Positions 1 to 5,744 of a stretch of 5,780 bases of DNA are shown piece by piece. Each line of letters starts with the position of its first letter. Within the stretch, counting starts at the first letter, position 1. This stretch comes from Clostridiaceae bacterium (lineage in GTDB: Bacteria > Bacillota > Clostridia > DSM-8532): positions 1 through 5,780 of the forward strand of contig JAAYGP010000348.1 in NCBI GenBank assembly GCA_012727625.1, read 5' to 3'. The notes below the pieces were generated by a model that did not search any database, was not told the origin of the DNA, and was given only the letters and a program-made list of their open reading frames with translations. The position numbers were made by a program, and so were the translations under genes.

Positions 1-56
1 ACCTGAAAAGTATAGTATAATAAAACTTTCATATCTTATGTAAAGGGTGGTTACAA

Positions 57-143
57 TTGAGAAAGGTTGAATTGACAATGGAAGAAAATAATAAATACCT
101 AACTATTTGCACAATATCTTTTAGCATAACCTGTAAACAGTAA
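57..143 (+). CDS. Speculative micro-ORF, 28 codons, plus strand
   Basis: A short plus-strand frame starts with TTG at 57 (or ATG at 78) and ends at TAA 141-143, nine bases before the ppdK hairpin. A purine-rich stretch, AAAGGGTGG (42-50), ends 6 nt before the TTG and is a moderate Shine-Dalgarno match. A TATAAT hexamer lies at 16-21; its -35 would fall outside the window. The predicted peptide has two cysteines in a mirror-symmetric string, CTISFSITC, near its C terminus and no recognisable family. Frames this short arise often by chance, and no other evidence supports translation. Confidence 0.15.
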   Translation: MRKVELTMEENNKYLTICTISFSITCKQ

Positions 144-151
144 TAAACTTC

Positions 152-177
152 GAAAGGGGCACCGAAGCGCCCCTTTC
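152..177 (-). terminator. Hairpin downstream of ppdK, probable terminator
   Basis: Perfect 9-bp inverted repeat GAAAGGGGC / GCCCCTTTC, with 8 bases between the arms, 51 nt after the ppdK stop. Read on the minus strand the interior is GCUUCGGU, which adds a G-U and a C-G pair and leaves a UUCG tetraloop. This gives an 11-bp stem with the stable cUUCGg loop. On the plus strand the same interior gives an A-C mismatch, so the structure favours minus-strand RNA, the direction of ppdK. The following RNA (GAAGUUUAUUACUG) is only partly U-rich, so it may act as an mRNA 3'-end stabiliser or a weak or bidirectional terminator rather than a textbook one. Confidence 0.7.
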
Positions 178-228
178 ATACTTTGACTAACCTAAATTTC
201 ATGCTTATAAAACATGCTTTTTTTAATA

Positions 229-2865
229 TTATTTCTTCTGATTTTTGCTGCGGATGGCTGCCTGTGCAGCGGCAAGTCTTGCAATAGGCACACGGAATGG
301 TGAACATGAAACATAGTCAAGACCTATGTCATGACAGAATTCAATGGAAGACGGATCCCCGCCGTGCTCGCCGCAGATACCGAGTTTTAAGTCCGGTCTT
401 GCCTTACTTCCCAGCTCAACACCCATTTTCATAAGCTTGCCTACACCTTTCTGATCTATCCTGGCTGTAGGATCTGCCTCGAATATATTTGCCTGATAAT
501 AGTCTTCAAGGATTCTACCCGCGTCGTCACGGCTTAATCCATATGTCATCTGGGTCAGGTCATTTGTACCAAAGGAGAAGAACTCGGCCTCTGTCGCAAT
601 TTCATCAGCAAGAAGAGCAGCTCTTGGGATCTCTATCATGGTCCCGACCATATAGTCAAGCTTCACGCCCGCCTGCGCTATTATTGAATCAGCTGTCTTT
701 ATAATTATATCCTTGACAAATTTCAGTTCTTTTACTTCACAAACCAGCGGTATCATAATCTCAGGCGTAACATTCATTCCCTTTTTATTTACATTGATGG
801 CTGCTTCTATTATGGCCCTGGTCTGCATTTCCGCAATTTCCGGGTAAGACACGGCTAAGCGGCAGCCTCTGTGTCCCATCATTGGATTTAACTCATGCAG
901 ACTCCTGATAAGAGACTTAAGCTCTGATACAGGCTGGCCAAGCTCTTTTGCTAATTCCTCAATATCATCATCATCCTGGGGTAAAAACTCGTGAAGCGGA
1001 GGATCAAGCAGCCTTATTGTAACAGGAAGCCCTTTCATTTCAGTAAAGATGCTTTCAAAATCGCTTCTTTGCATTGGCAGGAGCTTATCAAGGGCTTTCT
1101 TTCTCTGTTCCGCATCTTCTGATACAATCATCTGTCTGAATGCGAAAACTCTGTCAGCTTCAAAGAACATATGCTCCGTACGGCAAAGACCAATACCTTC
1201 GGCACCGAATTTTAAAGCCTGGGCAGCATCTGCCGGCGTATCCGCGTTGGTTCTGATTTTCAGTCTGCGAACATCATCCGCCCATGACATAAAAGTATTA
1301 AAGTAGTCTGTCATTACCGGGGGCACCGCAGGCAGTTTTTCGCCATATACATTTCCTGTGGAACCGTCAAGGGATATCCAATCACTTTCATTGTATCTTT
1401 TTCCTGTTTTATCAATAAAATATTTCTCTTCTTCGTTTATTTTTATTTCCCCGCAGCCTGCAACACAGCACCAGCCCATACCGCGCGCAACAACCGCCGC
1501 ATGGGACGTCATTCCCCCACGGCCGGTAAGAATACCTTGCGAAACATGCATACCTTCAATGTCTTCCGGAGATGTTTCAAGGCGGACAAGAATAACCTGC
1601 TTGTTTCCTCCCTCGAAAGCTTTAACCGCATCTTCGGCAGTAAAATAAATCTTGCCTGTGGCAGCTCCCGGGGATGCCGGCAACCCTTTGGCAACAGGCT
1701 TTGCGTTATTAAGCGCCTTTTGCTCGAATTGCGGGTGCAGCAAAGAATCAAGCTGTCTTGGCTCTACTTTGGTTAAGGCCTCCTCTTTTGTGATCATGCC
1801 TTCCTTAACCAGTTCCACGGCAATTTTCAGGGCAGCGTTGGCTGTTCTTTTGCCGTTTCTTGTCTGGAGCATGAAAAGCCTTCCGCGTTCGATGGTGAAC
1901 TCCATGTCCTGCATGTCACGGTAATGTTTTTCAAGCTTTTCAGCTATGTCAACAAACTGCTGATACGCATCCGGATTTATTTCCTTAAGCTTTTCCAAGG
2001 GCTCGGGGGTTCTTATACCCGCAACAACGTCTTCGCCCTGGGCATTCATTAAGAACTCGCCATATAATTTTTTCTCGCCGGTTGAAGGATCCCTTGTAAA
2101 GGCAACCCCGGTACCGGAATCATCTCCCATATTGCCATAGACCATTTCCTGAACATTAACGGCAGTGCCCCAGTCGGATGGTATATCGTTAAGCCTTCGG
2201 TATACAACGGCTCTTGGATTGTCCCAGGAACGGAATACAGCCTTAATGGCCTCCATTAACTGTACTTTGGGATCCTGCGGGAATTCCTCTCCCTTTTCCT
2301 GCTTGTATAAATCCTTAAATAAAAATGAAAGCTTTTTAAGATCCTCCGCATCCAAATCCGTGTCTGCGGTTACACCTTTTTCTTCTTTTATACCGTCCAT
2401 AATCCTGTCAAACTTTGTCTTTGGAATTTCCATAACAACATCTGAAAACATGGTGATAAACCGTCTGTAGCTATCGTATGCAAAACGCGGATTGTTGGTA
2501 AGGCGTGCAAGCCCCTCCGCCACAACATCGTTAAGACCAAGATTTAATATGGTGTCCATCATTCCGGGCATGGAAGCTCTTGCGCCGGAGCGCACTGAAA
2601 CAAGAAACGGATTGTTTGGATCACCAAATTTCTTGCCCACAATACTCTCGGTTTTAGCAAGGCTTTGATAAATCTCGTCTTCAATTTCCTTTGCAATGAC
2701 CTTTCCGTCCTCATAGTAGCGTGTACAGGCTTCTGTTGTAACTGTAAAACCTCTTGGAACAGGCAGACCCAAACCTGTCATTTCGGCAAGGTTGGCACCC
2801 TTACCACCAAGAAGATTTCTCATGGATGCGTTTCCTTCACTGAAAAGGTATACATATTTCGCCAT
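229..2865 (-). CDS. ppdK: Pyruvate, phosphate dikinase (PPDK), complete, 878 aa
   Basis: This cytoplasmic enzyme interconverts pyruvate + ATP + Pi and PEP + AMP + PPi. In many clostridia it works glycolytically, alongside or instead of pyruvate kinase. Seen in the sequence: an N-terminal ATP-grasp nucleotide-binding domain (about residues 1-340, with GGKGANLAEM near 20-29 and VRSGARASMPGMMDT near 91-104), a central phosphohistidine swivel domain (about 390-510) with GRGGMTSHAAVVAR and the phospho-carrier His at 455, and a C-terminal PEP/pyruvate TIM barrel (about 530-874). Barrel active-site residues include Arg about 562 (GLCRTEH), Arg about 618 (TIRLLDPP), Glu745 (MIEIPRA), Asn768 (FGTNDLTQM) and Cys831 (GICGEHGG). 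His455, Glu745, Asn768 and Cys831 fall at the same numbers as in the well-studied Clostridium symbiosum enzyme, whose length is nearly identical. Thr453 is the position phosphorylated by PPDK regulatory proteins in other organisms; no such regulator is in this window. The ATG at 2865 is chosen because AGGAGG lies 7 nt upstream and the family starts with MAKYVY-like sequence. The gene appears monocistronic, with its own promoter region and a downstream hairpin. No frameshift or truncation is seen. Confidence 0.98.
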   Translation of the reverse strand: MAKYVYLFSEGNASMRNLLGGKGANLAEMTGLGLPVPRGFTVTTEACTRYYEDGKVIAKEIEDEIYQSLAKTESIVGKKFGDPNNPFLVSVRSGARASMPGMMDTILNLGLNDVVAEGLARLTNNPRFAYDSYRRFITMFSDVVMEIPKTKFDRIMDGIKEEKGVTADTDLDAEDLKKLSFLFKDLYKQEKGEEFPQDPKVQLMEAIKAVFRSWDNPRAVVYRRLNDIPSDWGTAVNVQEMVYGNMGDDSGTGVAFTRDPSTGEKKLYGEFLMNAQGEDVVAGIRTPEPLEKLKEINPDAYQQFVDIAEKLEKHYRDMQDMEFTIERGRLFMLQTRNGKRTANAALKIAVELVKEGMITKEEALTKVEPRQLDSLLHPQFEQKALNNAKPVAKGLPASPGAATGKIYFTAEDAVKAFEGGNKQVILVRLETSPEDIEGMHVSQGILTGRGGMTSHAAVVARGMGWCCVAGCGEIKINEEEKYFIDKTGKRYNESDWISLDGSTGNVYGEKLPAVPPVMTDYFNTFMSWADDVRRLKIRTNADTPADAAQALKFGAEGIGLCRTEHMFFEADRVFAFRQMIVSEDAEQRKKALDKLLPMQRSDFESIFTEMKGLPVTIRLLDPPLHEFLPQDDDDIEELAKELGQPVSELKSLIRSLHELNPMMGHRGCRLAVSYPEIAEMQTRAIIEAAINVNKKGMNVTPEIMIPLVCEVKELKFVKDIIIKTADSIIAQAGVKLDYMVGTMIEIPRAALLADEIATEAEFFSFGTNDLTQMTYGLSRDDAGRILEDYYQANIFEADPTARIDQKGVGKLMKMGVELGSKARPDLKLGICGEHGGDPSSIEFCHDIGLDYVSCSPFRVPIARLAAAQAAIRSKNQKK

Positions 2866-2872
2866 ATATTTT

Positions 2873-2878
2873 CCTCCT
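2873..2878 (-). promoter_or_regulatory. Shine-Dalgarno of ppdK, decides the start
   Basis: A perfect AGGAGG on the minus strand sits 7 nt before the ATG at 2865. The reading frame is open further upstream, to a TTG at 2904, but that codon has no Shine-Dalgarno and would place this motif inside the coding sequence. The site therefore fixes the N terminus at MAKYVYLF. Confidence 0.93.
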
Positions 2879-2953
2879 AATCTATAGTTATACATTTTTT
2901 TCAAATTTCAGCGCCCCTTTTGTTAGTGGCATGAGCTTTCGTTGTTATTATTG

Positions 2954-2982
2954 TTTATACCTGAATGCAATTACCCATCCAA
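2954..2982 (-). promoter_or_regulatory. Candidate sigma-A promoter of ppdK (proximal)
   Basis: On the minus strand a TTGGAT -35 box (2982-2977) and a TATAAA -10 box (2959-2954) are separated by exactly 17 nt. They match the TTGACA/TATAAT consensus at 4/6 and 5/6 positions. Transcription would start near 2947, giving a leader of about 80 nt before the ppdK ATG. This is found by eye; AT-rich sequence produces chance matches, and no start-site data are available. Confidence 0.45.
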
Positions 2983-3068
2983 TAAATTGCCATTCGTTTT
3001 GAATAGTGTTATCAGTTTTTTTATGATACGACAATGACAAAAGTTAGTGTTTTCCTGTCACAGAGTCA

Positions 3069-3097
3069 ATAATAACATATGTTTTCCAATCTAACAA
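3069..3097 (-). promoter_or_regulatory. Candidate sigma-A promoter of ppdK (distal, extended -10)
   Basis: On the minus strand a TTGTTA box (3097-3092) and a TATTAT box (3074-3069) are 17 nt apart, with a TGT just before the -10 (extended -10 motif TGnTATTAT). The match is 4/6 and 5/6 to consensus plus the TG. A transcript from here would start near 3062 and carry a leader of about 195 nt. It lies downstream of the glyS terminator, so it could drive only ppdK. A 10-bp palindrome, AACATATGTT (3074-3083), overlaps the spacer and the first base of the -10. Assigned by eye only. Confidence 0.45.
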
Positions 3098-3145
3098 CTG
3101 TTTTATTACAAATTGAAATAAAAAGCCAATTTGTATAAAAAATAA

Positions 3146-3197
3146 TGAAAAATTAAAATAACTTTCCCGAAACACCGGCTGAGTGTTTCGTGAAAGT
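3146..3197 (-). terminator. Rho-independent terminator after glyS
   Basis: The inverted repeat at 3161-3175 and 3183-3197 forms a 15-bp stem with one internal mismatch and a 7-nt loop. On the minus strand the stem is followed at once by the U-rich run TATTTTAATTTTT (3160 downward). It begins about 29 nt after the glyS stop codon. A long stem plus U tract in the right orientation is a classic intrinsic terminator. It closes the remA-gmk-rpoZ-glyS transcript and separates it from ppdK. Confidence 0.88.
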
Positions 3198-3225
3198 AAA
3201 CAAAATCGCATAGAAATGATTATGA

Positions 3226-4614
3226 TCAGAAATCAAATTTCCCGGAGAAATAATCCTTTAAATCCTCAATTGGAATTCTGATCTGCTCCATAGAATCTCT
3301 GTCACGAACAGTTACTTTTTTATCTTCAAGTGAATCAAAATCAAAGGTAACACAGTATGGGGTCCCTATCTCATCCTGGCGACGGTACCTTTTCCCTATA
3401 CTTCCTGTTTCATCATATTCGCAGTTATAAAGCTTTGAAAGCCCGGCATAAATCTTAAAGGCTTCTTCACCCAGCTTTTTGGATAAAGGCAGCACCGCAA
3501 TTTTAACCGGTGCCAGAGCCGGATGGAAACGCAGAACCGTACGTACGTCTCCTTCGCCAACTTCCTCCTCATCGTATGCTTCACAAAGGAAAGTAAGAGC
3601 AACCCTGTCCGCGCCCAGCGATGGCTCAATACAATATGGAATGTATTTTTCATTTGTTACGGGATCAAAATAACTCATATCTTGTTTTGAATGCTGCATA
3701 TGCTGCTTCAGGTCAAAATCTGTTCTGTTGGCTATTCCCCAAAGCTCTCCCCAGCCAAAGGGAAACTTGTATTCAATGTCTGTGGTTGCGGTACTGTAGT
3801 GACTAAGCTCTTCCTTGCGGTGATCCCTCATTTTTATATTTTCTTCTTTAATATTCAGGGAAAGAAGCCAATTTTTACAGAAATCCTTCCAATATGTGAA
3901 CCATTCCATATCTGTACCGGGTTCACAGAAGAATTCCAACTCCATCTGTTCAAATTCCCTGGTTCTGAAAATAAAGTTACCCGGGGTTATTTCATTTCGA
4001 AAGGACTTTCCTATCTGGCCTATACCAAAAGGAATTTTTTTCCGGGTTGACCGCTGAACATTTTTAAAGTTGACAAAAATACCCTGGGCAGTTTCCGGGC
4101 GTAAATAAATTTCATTTTGTGATTCTTCAGTTACACCCTGGAAAGTTTTAAACATAAGGTTAAATTTTCTTATGTTCGTAAAATCCTTTCCTCCGCAACC
4201 AGGGCAGCTTATGTTGTTTTCCTTTATATACCGTGTCATTTCCTCGTTGCTGAGCCCGTCAACAACCATATTAATGCCGTTTTCCCTGTTCCAGTTGTCT
4301 ATGAGGTTATCTGCTCTGTGCCTTGTTTTACATTGCCGGCAATCAATCAGTGGATCCGTGAACCCACCTACGTGGCCGGAAGCAACCCAAACCATGGGAT
4401 TCATCAAAATAGCACAATCGATCCCCACATTGTATGGATTCTCCTGTATGAATTTTTTCCACCATAATTTTTTAACATTATTTTTAAATTCAACACCTAA
4501 AGGACCGTAATCCCAAGTGTTTGCCAATCCATCATAAATTTCCGAGCCTTGAAAAATAAAGCCTCTGTTCTTGGCCAATGCAACAATCTTTTCCATGGTC
4601 TTTTCTAACGCCAT
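3226..4614 (-). CDS. glyS: Glycyl-tRNA synthetase, homodimeric class II type, 462 aa
   Basis: Charges tRNA-Gly with glycine using ATP, in the cytoplasm. This is the single-chain alpha2 type related to the archaeal/eukaryotic and Thermus enzymes, not the alpha2beta2 GlyQ/GlyS type of Escherichia coli. Visible elements: an N-terminal region typical of the family (RGFIFQGSEIYDGL, then TWDYGPLG, about residues 17-40), four cysteines in two CxxC pairs (Cys92/Cys95 and Cys137/Cys140) likely binding zinc within an inserted segment, motif 2 around 205-229 (FRNEITP, RTREFEQMELEFF), motif 3 around 329-343 (IEPSLGADRVALTFL), and a C-terminal anticodon-binding domain from about 365 to the end. Length is normal for the type. 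The ATG overlaps the rpoZ stop by one base (TAATG), and GGAGG (4624-4628) lies 9 nt upstream inside rpoZ, so translation is probably coupled. There is no room for a T-box leader directly upstream, so glycine-specific control, if any, is not at this point. A terminator follows. Confidence 0.98.
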   Translation of the reverse strand: MALEKTMEKIVALAKNRGFIFQGSEIYDGLANTWDYGPLGVEFKNNVKKLWWKKFIQENPYNVGIDCAILMNPMVWVASGHVGGFTDPLIDCRQCKTRHRADNLIDNWNRENGINMVVDGLSNEEMTRYIKENNISCPGCGGKDFTNIRKFNLMFKTFQGVTEESQNEIYLRPETAQGIFVNFKNVQRSTRKKIPFGIGQIGKSFRNEITPGNFIFRTREFEQMELEFFCEPGTDMEWFTYWKDFCKNWLLSLNIKEENIKMRDHRKEELSHYSTATTDIEYKFPFGWGELWGIANRTDFDLKQHMQHSKQDMSYFDPVTNEKYIPYCIEPSLGADRVALTFLCEAYDEEEVGEGDVRTVLRFHPALAPVKIAVLPLSKKLGEEAFKIYAGLSKLYNCEYDETGSIGKRYRRQDEIGTPYCVTFDFDSLEDKKVTVRDRDSMEQIRIPIEDLKDYFSGKFDF

Positions 4615-4865
4615 TACTGTATTCCTCCAGTATCCTGTCTTTTTTCGGCAGGCTCCGCATCACGCTTTATTCTGCGGTACCTGACCTTTCCTTCATTTAT
4701 TTCATGTATTGCTATAGTGACATCCTTGTCGGATTTTACCGCCGACAAAGGCTGCGCTCCGTTGGTAAGCATTCTTGCCCTTTTAGCCGTAACATTCACC
4801 AATGTGTATCTGTTATCTATTTTTTTCAGCAATTCAGATAATGGTGGTTGTATCATTTTAATCAC
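4614..4865 (-). CDS. rpoZ: DNA-directed RNA polymerase omega subunit, 83 aa
   Basis: Small subunit that binds the beta-prime subunit and assists assembly and stability of RNA polymerase. Seen: the omega-family core near the N terminus (PPLSELLKKIDNRYTLVNVTAKRAR, in two pieces about 7-19 and 20-31), then the helix containing VTIAIHEINEGKVRYRR (about 49-65), followed by a charged, probably flexible tail. The proposed start is a GTG at 4865: GGGGAG at 4876-4881 is 10 nt upstream, a usable distance. An in-frame ATG at 4856 (giving MIQPPLSELL) agrees better with where other omega proteins begin, but is 19 nt from that Shine-Dalgarno, so three N-terminal residues remain uncertain. The gene is 7 nt downstream of gmk and overlaps glyS by one base. 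This gmk-rpoZ pairing is widespread in Firmicutes and supports the call. Confidence 0.95.
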   Translation of the reverse strand: MIKMIQPPLSELLKKIDNRYTLVNVTAKRARMLTNGAQPLSAVKSDKDVTIAIHEINEGKVRYRRIKRDAEPAEKRQDTGGIQ

Positions 4866-4872
4866 TAAACTG

Positions 4873-5466
4873 TCACTCCCCTTTTTTTATATTCTCATTG
4901 CCATAGTTATTTCTTTCCTTTTCAAGTATTTGGAGAAACTCCTTGGTAGATTTTTCCACCGTATCATTTATAATAATATAATCATATTCATGAATATGGT
5001 CAAGTTCTTTTTCAGCCCGATCCATCCTCTCTTCAATTATTTCCGTTGATTCCGTCCCTCTTTTTGTAATTCTTTTCCTCAGCTCATCAAGGGTGGGCGG
5101 TGTTATAAAAATTGAAACTGACTTTGGGTATTGCTTTTTTATCTTTCCGGCTCCCTCTACATCAATTTCAAGAATTACAATACGTCCCTTTGCCAATTCA
5201 GCTTCAACATACGCTTTTGGTGTACCATAGTAGTTCCCGCAATATTCAACCCATTCCAGTAATTCGTCGTTTTTTATCATTTCCTCAAATCGTTCCCTGG
5301 AAACAAAATAATAATTTTCACCGTCAATTTCGCCTGGTCTGGGAATGCGTGACGTTGCAGAAACAGAAAAGGCAACATATCTGTTTTTTAATCTTACCTG
5401 TGATACGACAGTTCCCTTTCCTACTCCTGCGGGTCCTGATACTACTATAAGAAGCCCCGGTTTCAT
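4873..5466 (-). CDS. gmk: Guanylate kinase, 197 aa
   Basis: Phosphorylates GMP (and dGMP) to GDP with ATP, an essential step in guanine nucleotide supply that also affects (p)ppGpp metabolism. Seen: N-terminal Walker A P-loop GPAGVGKGT (residues 11-19), the GMP-binding region SATSRIPRPGE followed by DGENYYF (about 36-54), ELLEW (69-72 region) and YYGTPK (79-84), the EIDVEGA strand/loop (about 100-106), the arginine-rich lid RITKRGTES with the downstream ERMDRA (about 132-151), and the NDTVEKS adenine-site loop (167-173). Length is normal for bacterial Gmk. The P-loop has Ala where many family members have Ser (GPSG), a conservative change. The start ATG overlaps the remA stop in ATGA, and AGGAGG (5474-5479) is 7 nt upstream, supporting both the start and translational coupling. 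The C-terminal tail is polar and Asn/Lys-rich. Confidence 0.98.
   Translation of the reverse strand: MKPGLLIVVSGPAGVGKGTVVSQVRLKNRYVAFSVSATSRIPRPGEIDGENYYFVSRERFEEMIKNDELLEWVEYCGNYYGTPKAYVEAELAKGRIVILEIDVEGAGKIKKQYPKSVSIFITPPTLDELRKRITKRGTESTEIIEERMDRAEKELDHIHEYDYIIINDTVEKSTKEFLQILEKERNNYGNENIKKGE
4876..4881 (-). promoter_or_regulatory. Shine-Dalgarno of rpoZ, inside the end of gmk
   Basis: GGGGAG on the minus strand, made from the last two sense codons of gmk (Gly-Glu) immediately before its TGA. It is 10 nt from the GTG at 4865 and 19 nt from the ATG at 4856, which favours the GTG start. Its position in the gmk coding end suggests coupled translation of gmk and rpoZ. Confidence 0.6.
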
Positions 5467-5744
5467 TCCGTATCCTCCTGTTCATCGTCTATTACAACAG
5501 AATCACCGGCTTTGCCATTTAACCTGTTGGCAACTGTCTCCGGCTGAACGGCGGATAATATTATATGATCACTGTCCGTTACTATAACCGCGCGCGTTCT
5601 TCTGCCGTAGGTCGCATCAATAAGCATTCCCCTGTCTCTTGCTTCCTGAATAATGCGTTTGATAGGCGCCGATTCCGGACTGACTATCGCGATAATCCGG
5701 TTTGCAGATACAATGTTACCAAACCCAACATTTATAAGTTTCAT
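5463..5744 (-). CDS. remA: RemA-like DNA-binding regulator (DUF370), 93 aa
   Basis: Belongs to the DUF370/RemA (YlzA) family. In Bacillus subtilis RemA activates biofilm matrix and osmoprotection genes, and family members form ring-like oligomers that wrap DNA. In Clostridia the targets are not established, so the role here is inferred. Seen: the highly conserved family core MKLINVGFGNIVSANR (1-16), IVSPESAPIKR (20-30), GMLIDATYGRRTRAV (39-53) and HIILSAVQPETVANRL (60-75), then a short acidic tail (DDEQEDTE). Arg16, Pro27 and Arg48/Arg49 appear to correspond, with an offset of two, to Bacillus positions reported as important for DNA binding. The ATG at 5744 has GGAGG (5752-5756) 7 nt upstream and matches the family N terminus; the frame is open to the window edge but no extension is needed. 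The gene overlaps gmk by 4 nt. The remA-gmk-rpoZ order is a common Firmicutes arrangement. Confidence 0.96.
   Translation of the reverse strand: MKLINVGFGNIVSANRIIAIVSPESAPIKRIIQEARDRGMLIDATYGRRTRAVIVTDSDHIILSAVQPETVANRLNGKAGDSVVIDDEQEDTE

Larger units (their letters stand above)
2866..3225 (-). other. Intergenic region between glyS and ppdK, 360 nt, non-coding
   Basis: This stretch is AT-rich and holds no convincing gene on either strand. In the direction of transcription it contains the glyS terminator hairpin, two candidate promoters and the ppdK leader with its Shine-Dalgarno. A short inverted repeat, TGACA (3035-3039) and TGTCA (3056-3060), lies between the two promoters and would be transcribed only from the distal one. 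I recognise no riboswitch, T-box or CcpA/Rex operator here, though a weakly conserved element could be missed by eye. Confidence 0.7.

Noticed and set aside
200..219. Direct repeat CATGCTT (200-206 and 213-219) followed by a T run on the plus strand.
   Set aside because: The copies are direct, so no real stem forms beyond 4 bp; it is not a terminator.
1509..1751. Minus-strand frame of 80 codons within ppdK in another frame.
   Set aside because: It overlaps the phosphohistidine region of ppdK in an alternative frame, with no Shine-Dalgarno or recognisable domain.
2866..2904. Upstream in-frame extension of ppdK to a TTG at 2904 (13 extra residues).
   Set aside because: No Shine-Dalgarno before the TTG, the extra residues are unlike the PPDK N terminus, and a perfect AGGAGG lies inside this extension at ideal distance from the ATG at 2865.
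166..2920. An identical 11-mer, agcgccccttt, occurs in the ppdK terminator hairpin (166-176) and in the ppdK leader (2910-2920), suggesting 5'-3' pairing within the mRNA.
   Set aside because: In about 5.8 kb, a handful of repeated 11-mers are expected by chance (roughly window squared over two, divided by 4 to the 11th, about four). No further similarity surrounds it.
2983..3160. Search for a riboswitch or a clear CcpA or Rex operator upstream of ppdK.
   Set aside because: A TTGTTA-type half site near 3092-3097 resembles a Rex half site, but the second half does not match. No known riboswitch core was recognisable.
3691..4050. Plus-strand open frame of 119 codons inside glyS, and similar plus-strand frames inside ppdK and gmk.
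   Set aside because: They lie fully opposite strongly conserved genes, have low-complexity or unlikely composition and no family resemblance; they are shadows of the real coding strand.
4615..4872. Search for a glycine T-box leader in front of glyS.
   Set aside because: The sequence immediately upstream is the rpoZ coding region, with an overlapping stop/start and no leader.
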